This document shows, piece by piece, positions 1 to 7,229 of a DNA stretch of 32,351 bases. A model generated the notes under the pieces. The model was not told where the DNA came from, did no database searches, and worked only from the letters and a program-made list of their open reading frames with translations. Source of the stretch: JBMTVT01 sp049451635 (GTDB taxonomy: Bacteria > Bacteroidota > Bacteroidia > Flavobacteriales > Flavobacteriaceae); NCBI GenBank assembly GCA_049451635.1, contig JBMTVT010000025.1, positions 1 to 32,351 of the forward strand, given 5' to 3'. Numbering within the stretch: position 1 is the first letter of the stretch; each line of letters begins with the position of its first letter. Made by a program: the position numbers and the translations under genes.

Positions 1-55
1 TCCCCCGACCTCCGGGTTATGAATCCGACGCTCTAACCAACTGAGCTACCTCGCC
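1..55 (-). tRNA. tRNA-Met (CAT), 3' part cut off by the window edge
   Basis: The reverse complement starts GGCGAGGTAGCTCAGTTGG and shows the acceptor 5' strand, the D arm (GCTC...GAGC) and an anticodon loop TTCATAA with anticodon CAT at 21..19. The variable region and the first T-stem bases follow before the window ends. It reads as an elongator tRNA-Met; a tRNA-Ile2 with a modified CAT anticodon cannot be excluded without the acceptor 3' half. The base pair closing the anticodon loop appears to be an A-C mismatch. Confidence 0.9.
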
Positions 56-68
56 TAATTTAAGGCTG

Positions 69-98
69 CAAATATAAAAACAATATTATTGTAAGCAA
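69..98 (-). promoter_or_regulatory. Consensus Bacteroidetes promoter of the tRNA gene
   Basis: On the minus strand a TTG (98..96) is followed by exactly 19 bases and then TATATTTG (76..69), a perfect match to the Bacteroidetes TTG-N19-TAnnTTTG promoter. The predicted transcription start is a few bases before the mature tRNA 5' end at 55. Confidence 0.75.
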
Positions 99-188
99 AC
101 AATAGTAACGGAAAATATTCTTAAAAATAGTTGCTATACTTATCAATTAATGTATATATTAGGCATCATTAAAATTTCAAAAACACTT

Positions 189-581
189 ATGGACGATAAA
201 ATTAAATTTGATATTGAATTTCCAATACATGCTTCACCTCAATTATTATATCAATACATATCGACACCATCTGGTTTGTCTGAATGGTTTTCAGACAATG
301 TGAATTCTCGTGGAGAACTATTTACGTTTATATGGGATGATAGTGAGGAGCAAGCAAAATTACTTAACAAAAAAAGTGGGGAACGTGTTAAATTTAGATG
401 GTTAGAGGATGAAGAGGATGAGCTAACAACCTATTTTGAAATAAGGATACAAGTTGATGAAATCACTAAAGATGTATCATTAATTGTTACCGATTTTGCT
501 GATGAAGATGAACTTGATGAAGCCAAAATGCTATGGGAAAACCAAATTTCAAGTCTCAAGCAAGTATTGGGTTCAGCTTAA
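189..581 (+). CDS. START-like domain protein (SRPBCC superfamily)
   Basis: A 130-residue soluble protein of the START-like family widespread in Bacteroidetes; no biochemical role is established. The helix-grip pattern is visible: an N-terminal strand (KFDIEFPIHASPQLLYQYIS), a helix, then the segment LSEWFSDNVNSRG, typical of AHSA1/START-like folds, and a C-terminal amphipathic helix ending LKQVLGSA. The frame stays open up to an ATG at 150, but the ATG at 189 (MDDKIKF) gives the usual family length and start, so I chose it. A rho-independent terminator follows 30 bases after the stop, so the gene looks monocistronic. The family assignment is firm; the ligand is unknown. Confidence 0.85.
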   Translation: MDDKIKFDIEFPIHASPQLLYQYISTPSGLSEWFSDNVNSRGELFTFIWDDSEEQAKLLNKKSGERVKFRWLEDEEDELTTYFEIRIQVDEITKDVSLIVTDFADEDELDEAKMLWENQISSLKQVLGSA

Positions 582-602
582 GATTAAATAGTATATTTAA
601 AT

Positions 603-610
603 TATATTTG
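603..610 (+). promoter_or_regulatory. Putative -7 box of the aminotransferase gene
   Basis: TATATTTG matches TAnnTTTG and lies directly before the terminator hairpin of the preceding gene. No good TTG is present 19 bases upstream. If used, transcription would start inside the first hairpin arm, so the aminotransferase mRNA would not contain the intact hairpin. Confidence 0.4.
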
Positions 611-641
611 TCCCGCTTTTAAATTTAAAGCGGGATTTTTT
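611..641 (+). terminator. Rho-independent terminator of the START-like gene
   Basis: Nine-base perfect arms TCCCGCTTT (611-619) and AAAGCGGGA (627-635), a 7-base A/T loop and a run of six T (636-641). The next start codon begins at 642, immediately after the T run. Confidence 0.8.
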
Positions 642-1484
642 ATGACAAATTTTAACGGTGCACTTTCTGGAGAAACTAATATAATATCATCTGAAAACAG
701 AGGCTATAATTATGGTGATGCCCTTTTTGAAACTATAAAAACCACCCATGGTAAAGTGTTGTTTTGGGAAGACCATTATTTTAGATTAATGGCCTCAATG
801 CGTATTATGCGAATGGAAATACCCATGAATTTCACCATGGAATTTTTAGAAGATGAAATTTATAAAACACTAGAAGCTAATCAATTACTAAACTCCTCTG
901 CGCGTATAAAATTAATGGTTTTTAGAAATGAAGGTGGTTTCTATACTCCAAATACTAATGAGGTTTCTTTTGTAATTTCTGTAAAACTAATTCAAAATGA
1001 TTTCTATCTTTTAAATGAGGATTTTTACGAAGTTGATTTATTTAAAGATTACTATATATCACCAAGTTTATTATCAACATTAAAAACAAATAACAAGGCG
1101 CTCAATGTTGTTGGTAGTATTTTTGCCAAAGAAAATGATTTAAATAATTGTTTGCTTTTAAATACCAATAAACATGTTGTTGAAGCACTGAATGGAAATA
1201 TTTTTTTGGTAAATGGAAATACTATTAAAACACCGCCCATAAGCGATGGATGCCTAAAGGGCGTTATGCGAACACAACTTATGCAAATTATTAAAAAGCT
1301 GCCTGAATACTTATTGGTAGAAGAATCTATTTCTCCATTTGAACTACAAAAGGCTGATGAATTGTTTATTACAAACGTAGTAACTGGCATTCAGCCAATA
1401 AGTAAATACAGAAAAAAAGTTTATACTAAAAAAGTTTCAAAAGTATTGCTTCAAAAATTGAATGTTAAGCTTAGAATGAATTAA
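642..1484 (+). CDS. PLP-dependent class IV aminotransferase
   Basis: A 280-residue fold-type IV PLP enzyme of the IlvE/DAAT/PabC family, either a branched-chain or D-amino acid transaminase or an aminodeoxychorismate lyase. The N-terminal NRGYNYGDALFETIK (residues 19-33) is the family hallmark. The Schiff-base lysine is probably K148 in STLKTNNK, E181 in VEALNGNIF fits the glutamate contacting the pyridine nitrogen, and PPISDGCLKGVMR (198-210) is the cofactor phosphate-binding segment. Length is normal. The start follows a terminator T run directly, but family members begin with a similar MTNFNG-type segment, so the start is likely right. It converges on yqgE with a 4-base overlap. Substrate specificity cannot be read from the sequence. 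Confidence 0.85.
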   Translation: MTNFNGALSGETNIISSENRGYNYGDALFETIKTTHGKVLFWEDHYFRLMASMRIMRMEIPMNFTMEFLEDEIYKTLEANQLLNSSARIKLMVFRNEGGFYTPNTNEVSFVISVKLIQNDFYLLNEDFYEVDLFKDYYISPSLLSTLKTNNKALNVVGSIFAKENDLNNCLLLNTNKHVVEALNGNIFLVNGNTIKTPPISDGCLKGVMRTQLMQIIKKLPEYLLVEESISPFELQKADELFITNVVTGIQPISKYRKKVYTKKVSKVLLQKLNVKLRMN

Positions 1485-2041
1485 TTGTAGCTAGGATTTT
1501 CTGGAGCGTTTGACCAAATACTGTATTCACCACCAAACTCAAGCATTTTTTCTTTCCAGAAAGATTCATAGTCTTTTTCTATGATGTTCTTTTTATAGAT
1601 ATTTTCGGAAACTACCCAAGAATTTGATTTTAGCTCATTTTCTAATTGGCTAGCGTCCCAACCAGAATACCCAAGAAAAAAGCGAATATCATTTTCTTTT
1701 ATGGTATTGTCTTTAATAAGTTCAGCGACTTTGGTGAAATCGCCACCCCAATAAAGACCTAATGATATTTTAATACTATCAGGAATCAATTTGGGTATTT
1801 TATGAATAAAATATAAATTATCCTGTTCTACAGGACCACCGTTGTATACTCTAAATTCTGCTTCCACTTCTGGAATTAGATCGTTTATAGTATAATCTAA
1901 AGGTTTGTTTAAAATGAAACCTATTGAGCCTTCTTCAGTATGGTCGGCTAACAAAACAATAGAACGATTGAAAGAAACATCGCCAATTATTGCAGGTTCG
2001 GCTATTAATAAATCTCCTTTTTTGGGCTTATCTGTCACCAT
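1481..2041 (-). CDS. YqgE/AlgH family protein (DUF179)
   Basis: A 186-residue cytoplasmic protein of the YqgE/AlgH family, whose biochemical role is unresolved. Diagnostic segments are the N-terminal KKGDLLIAEPAIIGDVSFNR, then GSIGFILNKPL, the YNGGPVEQDNLYFIH motif near residues 67-81, and FFLGYSGWDASQLENEL. Full length for the family. It is convergent with and overlaps the 3' end of the aminotransferase gene by 4 bases. The HU gene lies upstream on the same strand but is separated by a terminator, so yqgE is probably transcribed on its own. Confidence 0.92.
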   Translation of the reverse strand: MVTDKPKKGDLLIAEPAIIGDVSFNRSIVLLADHTEEGSIGFILNKPLDYTINDLIPEVEAEFRVYNGGPVEQDNLYFIHKIPKLIPDSIKISLGLYWGGDFTKVAELIKDNTIKENDIRFFLGYSGWDASQLENELKSNSWVVSENIYKKNIIEKDYESFWKEKMLEFGGEYSIWSNAPENPSYN

Positions 2042-2108
2042 ATTTTTAAGGTATTAGTAACTAAATCTAATATTTATTTATTAAAAAAGCAACTGTTTAG
2101 TGTAGATA

Positions 2109-2141
2109 TAAAAAAAAGCCTTCAAAAAAATGAAGGCTTTT
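2109..2141 (-). terminator. Rho-independent terminator of the HU gene
   Basis: Read on the minus strand, arms AAAAGCCTTC and GAAGGCTTTT (2141-2132 with 2123-2114) enclose an A/T loop and run into a stretch of T. It sits 22 bases after the HU stop codon. Confidence 0.8.
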
Positions 2142-2163
2142 CACTATTTGGTTACAATAGTAA

Positions 2164-2436
2164 TTAGTTTACTGCATTTGATAAATCAGATCCAGCTTTA
2201 AACTTTACAACTTTTTTAGCTTTTATTTTGATAGTTTGTCCGGTTTGTGGATTTCTACCTTCTCTAGCAGCTCTTTTAGAAACTGACCAAGAACCAAAAC
2301 CTACAAGAGAAACTCTGTTTCCTTTTTGTAAAGCCCCTTCAATTTCAATTAAAGCACATTCTAAGGCTTTTTTTGCAGCAGCTTTAGTGATTCCTGCGTG
2401 TTCTGCCATTGCGTCGATTAAATCTGTTTTGTTCAT
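2164..2436 (-). CDS. HU family DNA-binding protein
   Basis: A 90-residue histone-like nucleoid protein that binds and bends DNA as a dimer. The sequence is canonical: the MNKTDLIDAMAEHAGITKAA start, the core VSLVGFGSWSVSKRAAREGR leading into the DNA-binding arm (RNPQTGQTIKIKAKKVVKFKAG), and a C-terminal helix. It is a single-gene unit with its own consensus promoter (2493-2522) and terminator. No unusual residues are seen. Confidence 0.97.
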   Translation of the reverse strand: MNKTDLIDAMAEHAGITKAAAKKALECALIEIEGALQKGNRVSLVGFGSWSVSKRAAREGRNPQTGQTIKIKAKKVVKFKAGSDLSNAVN

Positions 2437-2492
2437 AATATAAAAATTTAATTATTAATAAAATTGGTTAAACATTTTTGTTAAATCCTCTA

Positions 2493-2522
2493 CAAATTTA
2501 TACGGATTATGCAATCATGCAA
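2493..2522 (-). promoter_or_regulatory. Consensus promoter of the HU gene
   Basis: On the minus strand a TTG (2522..2520) is followed by 19 bases and TAAATTTG (2500..2493), a perfect TTG-N19-TAnnTTTG match. It predicts an mRNA leader of about 50 bases before the HU start at 2436. Confidence 0.75.
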
Positions 2523-2534
2523 GTAATGGCAAGG

Positions 2535-2591
2535 AAAACACCTAGTATTGTTGATAACTTCGTGCTTTTGTTAATAAAGAAGAGGTGTTTT
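2535..2591. repeat. Long-loop inverted repeat between fmt and HU
   Basis: AAAACACCT (2535-2543) is mirrored by AGGTGTTTT (2583-2591) with a 39-base loop. It lies just downstream of fmt and just upstream of the HU -33 box. No T run follows, so it is a poor terminator. It could be an RNA structure at the fmt 3' end or chance. Confidence 0.4.
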
Positions 2592-2625
2592 ATCGGATAT
2601 TTTAAAATCTCAATATGATAGGGGT

Positions 2626-3579
2626 TTACAGCATTTTTGCATTTCTGGCAAATGTGTATCCATTTAAAAGCGATTTGATGTCCATAGAACGCTTTCCCGG
2701 AAGCTTAATTTCTTTAATCTTTATATACCCTTTTTTTACGGCAACTTTCAATTCTTTTTTGGTTGAAACGATAGAACCTATGTCTTGTGAATGATTTGAG
2801 AGCTCCTTTTCGACCTCATAAATTTTTACATCTAATAATTGTTTGTCACCATTAATTAGAGTACACCATGCGGCAGGGTAAGGGCTCAATCCTCTGATTT
2901 TGTTGTAAATGTTCTCTAAAGTATCGTTCCAATCTATCTTACAATTGTCTCTATTTAGCTTGTAAGCAGTTTTAATGTTTTTTGTTTCTTTTTGTGGAGT
3001 GGTTTTAACATCACCTTTTTCAATTAATGAGACAGTTTTTAAAACTAATTTGCTGCCTATATCCATTAATTTGTCATGAAGGCTTCCAGCATTTTCATCA
3101 GGGTCTATCTTTACTTCTTTTTGGAGAATCATATCACCAGTGTCAATTTTGTCATCAATAAAAAAAGTAGAAACACCCGTTTTGGTTTCACCGTTTATAA
3201 TGGCCCAATTTATAGGAGCTGCACCACGGTAATTGGGTAGTAAAGAGGCGTGTAGATTAAACGTTCCATATTTCGGCATTTGCCAAACTGCTCTAGGAAG
3301 CATTCTAAAAGCTACGACAATTTGTAGGTTAGCATTTAGGGCTTTTAGCTCACTTAAAAAGTTTAGGCTTTTTAAATTGCTTGGTTGTAAGACATTTAGG
3401 TTTTTGGATTTAGCAAATTGCTTTACGGCACTCTCATGAAGTTTTTGCCCACGACCAGCAGGCTTATCTGGTGCTGTAATAACACCGGCAATATTATAGC
3501 TATTTTCTACTAATGTTTTTAAAGTGGCAACTGCAAAATCTGGTGTGCCCATAAATACAATTCTTAATTTTTTACTCAT
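2626..3579 (-). CDS. fmt: Methionyl-tRNA formyltransferase
   Basis: Transfers the formyl group of 10-formyl-tetrahydrofolate to Met-tRNA(fMet) for translation initiation. All catalytic elements are present: the N-terminal RIVFMGTPDFAV, the folate-binding AFRMLPRAVW, the active-site FNLHASLLPNYRGAAPINWA with N108 and H110, and D146 in FIDDKIDTGDM. The C-terminal tRNA-binding OB domain starts around residue 205 (NRDNCKIDW...IRGLSPYPAAW). At 317 residues it is full length. It overlaps recQ by 4 bases (ATGA), so the two are translationally coupled. Its formyl donor matters here because an fhs gene, a source of 10-formyl-THF, is broken 5 kb away. Confidence 0.97.
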   Translation of the reverse strand: MSKKLRIVFMGTPDFAVATLKTLVENSYNIAGVITAPDKPAGRGQKLHESAVKQFAKSKNLNVLQPSNLKSLNFLSELKALNANLQIVVAFRMLPRAVWQMPKYGTFNLHASLLPNYRGAAPINWAIINGETKTGVSTFFIDDKIDTGDMILQKEVKIDPDENAGSLHDKLMDIGSKLVLKTVSLIEKGDVKTTPQKETKNIKTAYKLNRDNCKIDWNDTLENIYNKIRGLSPYPAAWCTLINGDKQLLDVKIYEVEKELSNHSQDIGSIVSTKKELKVAVKKGYIKIKEIKLPGKRSMDIKSLLNGYTFARNAKML

Positions 3580-5480
3580 AAATGACTTAATTTATAGGTG
3601 TTTGTGGGTGTTATGGTTATAATGTTATGTTCCAATAACAATTTTAAAACAGTTTTTAAATTGGCTTCTGAACAATTTATTACTGAAACCATTTCTCTTG
3701 AAGAGCAATCGCCATTTTCTAAGAGTTCAATAACTTGGTTTTTAATAGTTTTTATATCTAATGATTTTTCAGGTGATTTGGTTTTGCTGCAAACCGAACA
3801 AATACCACAAGGTTTGGTTTCTTTTTCACCAAAATAGGCGAGTAGTTGCATGCTTTTACAAACTGAATCGTTTTCAATATAATCTAGCATAGCCCTTACC
3901 TGTTGCTGTTTTAATTTATTTTGCTGCTTTATAATGCTCGAAACCCTATTAATGGTTTTATCGTCTTCTCTTCGCTCTATAAAAGTTATTTGCGCATCAG
4001 TTTTGGATAAATTTAAGGTAATAATGGTATCATTATTCAATTGTTGTAATGTATTCAACAATTTACTTTCGGTTACTGAAGCCTTTTCTGAGATTTTACC
4101 CAAATCAATTTTAGTAACATGATCAAAAATACCCCCATATAAACGTAAAATAGATTTTACAATGATATTGTAATCTTGGTGAGTTTCTAGATAATTAAAA
4201 AGTGTATTATTTGACACTGTAAATTGAATGGTAACCTTATTTTTAAATTGTTTTGACAGACTAATAATACTGTTTCTGTCTAACAATAATAAGGCGTTAT
4301 AGCATAAAATAGAACTAAAATTGTAGGTCTTGCAAAATGTATTGAAATCAAAATCAAACGTAAGGTATGCACCTTCACCGTAGGATATCTGGAAATAGTT
4401 GCACAACTTTCTGTAAACTTGTTTTACAAAATCTACCGTTGGTAAAACCTTTAAAAATTGGTTTTTTACCAACACTTCATCACTATTGTTTTTTAAAATA
4501 ATTGCAAAAGCCTTTTCTCCATTTCGTCCTGCACGACCAGCTTCTTGAAAATAACTCTCAATACTTTCGGGTAAGTTCAAATGAATAACTGTTTTAACAT
4601 CAGGTTTATCAATGCCCATACCAAAGGCATTGGTGGCAACCATAACTTGTTTTTGGTTGTTTAACCACGCTGTCATGTTTGCATCTTTTTCTGGGTTTGA
4701 AAGCCCTCCGTGATAATGGGTAGCAGTAATGTTTTTAGATTTTAGGAACCCCGATACTTCTTGGGTTAGCTTTCTATTTCTAACATAAGCAATTGAAGGT
4801 TTGTTATATTTTTTTAAAATGCTTTCTAGTTTATAATGTTTGTCGTTCTCATGTAACACTAAATATGCCAAATTATCTCTGGAAAAGGATTGTTTAAATA
4901 TTTTAGGTTGAATAAAATCCAGCTCACGAATGATATCATCTACAACTTTTGGTCTTGCTGAAGCGGTTAAGGCCACAATATTTATAGATGGTTGCAATTC
5001 CCTTAGTAATGTTATGTTTTTGTATGCAGGTCTAAAATCGCTACCCCATTGTGATATGCAATGGGCTTCATCAACAGCAATTAAGTTTACGTTCATCTGC
5101 TTAATTCTGTCTTGAACAAGTTCTTGTTGTAATCGTTCTGGCGAAAGGTATAAAAATTTATAGTTCCCATAAATACAGTTATCCAAAAGGGTATCTAATT
5201 CACTATAACTTATACCGCTTGTAATGGATATAGCTTTAATGCCCTTATCCTTTAATTGTTTTACTTGGTCTTTCATAAGAGCAATTAATGGAGAGATGAC
5301 AATACAAATACCTTCTTTGGCTAAAGCAGGAATTTGAAAACATAAAGATTTGCCTCCACCCGTTGGTAATAAAACAAAGGTATCTTCACCAGCAATAACG
5401 GCATTAATAATAGACTCTTGCTCAGGTCTAAATGAAGTAAAACCCCAATAACGCTCAAGTATGTTTATTGGGTGGTCCAT
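3576..5480 (-). CDS. recQ: RecQ-type ATP-dependent DNA helicase, short form without HRDC
   Basis: A 3'-5' SF2 DNA helicase for recombination and replication repair. Visible motifs are motif 0 (YWGFTSFRPEQ, 11-21), Walker A LPTGGGKSL (38-46), the DEAH box with the RecQ loop (VDEAHCISQWGSDFRP, 136-151), motif V/VI (FGMGIDKPDVKTVIH and EAGRAGRNGE) and a four-Cys zinc site near residues 540-563 (C, then CGICSVC). At 634 residues it has a winged-helix-like C-terminus but no recognisable HRDC domain. Many Bacteroidetes carry such a short RecQ beside a longer one, so it may not be the only paralogue. It abuts the upstream ATPase gene with no gap and overlaps fmt by 4 bases, so it is in an operon. 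Confidence 0.95.
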   Translation of the reverse strand: MDHPINILERYWGFTSFRPEQESIINAVIAGEDTFVLLPTGGGKSLCFQIPALAKEGICIVISPLIALMKDQVKQLKDKGIKAISITSGISYSELDTLLDNCIYGNYKFLYLSPERLQQELVQDRIKQMNVNLIAVDEAHCISQWGSDFRPAYKNITLLRELQPSINIVALTASARPKVVDDIIRELDFIQPKIFKQSFSRDNLAYLVLHENDKHYKLESILKKYNKPSIAYVRNRKLTQEVSGFLKSKNITATHYHGGLSNPEKDANMTAWLNNQKQVMVATNAFGMGIDKPDVKTVIHLNLPESIESYFQEAGRAGRNGEKAFAIILKNNSDEVLVKNQFLKVLPTVDFVKQVYRKLCNYFQISYGEGAYLTFDFDFNTFCKTYNFSSILCYNALLLLDRNSIISLSKQFKNKVTIQFTVSNNTLFNYLETHQDYNIIVKSILRLYGGIFDHVTKIDLGKISEKASVTESKLLNTLQQLNNDTIITLNLSKTDAQITFIERREDDKTINRVSSIIKQQNKLKQQQVRAMLDYIENDSVCKSMQLLAYFGEKETKPCGICSVCSKTKSPEKSLDIKTIKNQVIELLENGDCSSREMVSVINCSEANLKTVLKLLLEHNIITITPTNTYKLSHL

Positions 5481-6041
5481 TTATATACTTAAATTATTCA
5501 AAATGAAATCAGTTCGATTTTCTAAACTTCCAAAGGGAACTTCATAAATATTATAGCCATAACTAGTATACACAAGTTTTAAAAATTCATGAATTTTAAC
5601 AGCTTCGCTAAAAGTTTCAAATCTTTCGTTATCGGATTTGTAAATAGCTTCCCATGGTGGTAATATAAAAACCTGTGTGTATTTATACTCTAAGCAAGCT
5701 TTATCAAATGAGTTTCCATAATCTTGTTTGAAAAATTTCATGTAGGCTAAAACATCTGGAATACCGCGATCAAAAAAACATAATTGAGAAGTTATTGAAT
5801 TGGCTTCAATAAATTGCTCAACACGGCCATTTAATAACTTAAGATTAAACTCCATTGGGTCTTTAACAAAAGCAATAGGATTTGAAATATGATTGGATTT
5901 ATCACTTTCTTTTTTAGCTTCTAGGGTTAATGTTCTAATTATTTCATCAAAACAATGGTAATTATTGTTTTTTAAAGTATTAATAATAGATGTTTTACCT
6001 GTTCCCGGACCCCCGGTAATGACAATTTTTTTTGTACTCAA
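5481..6041 (-). CDS. AAA_28-type P-loop ATPase/kinase-like protein
   Basis: A 186-residue P-loop NTPase. Walker A is GGPGTGKTS (10-18), and the aspartate of CFFDRGIPDVLAY near residue 110 looks like a Walker B or nucleoside-kinase DR motif. The architecture fits the AAA_28/NadR-like ATPases. The substrate is unknown. It is first in the operon with recQ and fmt; its stop codon lies directly against the recQ start. No membrane segment or signal peptide is present. I do not assign a pathway: small metabolite kinase or NTP-dependent accessory protein are both possible. Confidence 0.8.
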   Translation of the reverse strand: MSTKKIVITGGPGTGKTSIINTLKNNNYHCFDEIIRTLTLEAKKESDKSNHISNPIAFVKDPMEFNLKLLNGRVEQFIEANSITSQLCFFDRGIPDVLAYMKFFKQDYGNSFDKACLEYKYTQVFILPPWEAIYKSDNERFETFSEAVKIHEFLKLVYTSYGYNIYEVPFGSLENRTDFILNNLSI

Positions 6042-6193
6042 TACTCGAATTTTACCGTAAAAATCGGAATTTAACTGCGATAAAAAAAATGCAATTTAAA
6101 ACATCTTATACTGGATATTTAAAGAAATTGCGCAAATTACAGATTTGAGTAATTTCTAACATATAAAAACCTGTTTTATACCATATGAAACCT

Positions 6194-6201
6194 TATATTT
6201 G
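6194..6201 (+). promoter_or_regulatory. -7 box of the DUF493 gene
   Basis: TATATTTG, a perfect TAnnTTTG, ends 17 bases before the ATG at 6219. The upstream -33 region has only CTGTTTT near 6171. The predicted start gives a leader of about 10 bases and rules out the GTG at 6201 as initiator. Confidence 0.55.
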
Positions 6202-6218
6202 TGGCAGATAAAAATATT

Positions 6219-6512
6219 ATGAGTACACCTTCAAATCCAGAAGAATTTTACGAAAAATTAAAAGATCAACTTCATCAAACAAATAGCTGGCCCGCTGAAT
6301 ATTTATACAAATTTATAGTAAAATCTGATAATCAAAAAATAGCAGAACTTGAAGCTATTTTTGATAATATGGGTGCTGTAATAAGTACTACGGAATCAAA
6401 AAAAGGCAAATATACCAGTGTGTCTGTAAATTTATTAATGCGTAATCCAGATGCAGTAATTGAAAAATATAAGGAAGTTGCAGAAAAAGTTGAAGGCGTC
6501 ATAAGTCTTTAG
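6219..6512 (+). CDS. DUF493 family protein (YbeD-like)
   Basis: A 97-residue small cytoplasmic alpha/beta protein of the DUF493/YbeD family. Typical elements are NPEEFYEKLKDQL at the N-terminus, WPAEYLYKFIVKSDN, and the glycine-rich SKKGKYTSVSVNLLM strand pair, giving an ACT-like ferredoxin fold. The frame is open to a GTG at 6201, but that codon overlaps the -7 promoter box, and the ATG at 6219 gives the standard length. Function is unknown. It is followed after 69 bases by the DUF4290 gene on the same strand. Confidence 0.85.
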   Translation: MSTPSNPEEFYEKLKDQLHQTNSWPAEYLYKFIVKSDNQKIAELEAIFDNMGAVISTTESKKGKYTSVSVNLLMRNPDAVIEKYKEVAEKVEGVISL

Positions 6513-6581
6513 TTTTTTTTTGTATTTTGCGCATGCACAAATAACTACTTGCAAAACATTTAACTCTACACATTTTTAATT

Positions 6582-7223
6582 TTGACAATAGACGATTTAG
6601 AATACAATACAGAGCGTGAGCATTTAATCATTCCCGAATATGGGCGCCATATGCAAAAAATGATTAACTACGCTAAAAACATTGAAACAAAAGAAGAGCG
6701 TAATAAGGTAGCAAAAGCCATTATTGCGGTAATGGGGAATATGCAGCCACATTTAAGGGATGTTCCAGATTTTCAACATAAGCTTTGGGATCAGCTTTTT
6801 ATTATGTCTAATTTTGAATTGGACGTTGATTCTCCTTATGAAAAACCTACCAAAGAACTTTTTGAAGAACGTCCAGAGCCTTTAAAATATCCTCAAAACC
6901 ACCCTAAATATCGTTTTTACGGAAACAACATAAAAACCATGATTGATGTGGCAAACACTTGGGAAGATGGCGAGCTCAAAGAAGCTTTAACCTATACCAT
7001 TGCCAACCACATGAAAAAGTGTTTTTTGAATTGGAATAAAGATACAGTTGAGGACGATGTAATTTACAGTCATTTATATGAGCTTTCTGGCGGAAAGATA
7101 AACTTAAAAAATTCGGAAGAAGATTTAACCGATGCCAATAGTTTAATGCGCAGTAAAGGTAAATACTCGAGCAACAAAAAAACGCACCATAAAAAATCTA
7201 ACCGACAAAGAAAACGCTACTAA
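6582..7223 (+). CDS. DUF4290 domain protein, TTG start
   Basis: A 213-residue Bacteroidetes-specific protein of unknown function. DUF4290 features include EYNTEREHLIIPEYGRHMQK near the start, a helical core with MGNMQPHLRDVPDFQHKLWD, and YPQNHPKYRFYGNNIK. The C-terminal 25 residues are a basic Lys/Arg/Ser/His-rich tail that could touch nucleic acid. The family-typical N-terminus (MTIDDLEYN) requires TTG as start codon; the next in-frame ATG lies 22 codons on, inside the conserved region. Six bases separate it from murA, so the two are co-transcribed, a common Bacteroidetes pairing that hints at a cell-envelope or division context. Confidence 0.88.
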   Translation: MTIDDLEYNTEREHLIIPEYGRHMQKMINYAKNIETKEERNKVAKAIIAVMGNMQPHLRDVPDFQHKLWDQLFIMSNFELDVDSPYEKPTKELFEERPEPLKYPQNHPKYRFYGNNIKTMIDVANTWEDGELKEALTYTIANHMKKCFLNWNKDTVEDDVIYSHLYELSGGKINLKNSEEDLTDANSLMRSKGKYSSNKKTHHKKSNRQRKRY

Positions 7224-7229
7224 AACTTT

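Noticed and set aside
1052..1390. 112-codon minus-strand frame inside the aminotransferase gene
   Set aside because: Antisense shadow of a well-supported gene; no motif, no promoter.
2467..2485. GTTAAACATTTTTGTTAAAT near the HU promoter, resembling half of the island operator with its linker
   Set aside because: No second arm at 14-base spacing and no TAnnTTTG box follows; the HU gene has its own consensus promoter.
6522..6530. TATTTTG before DUF4290 as a -7 box
   Set aside because: One base short of TAnnTTTG and no suitable TTG upstream; DUF4290 may be read from the DUF493 promoter.
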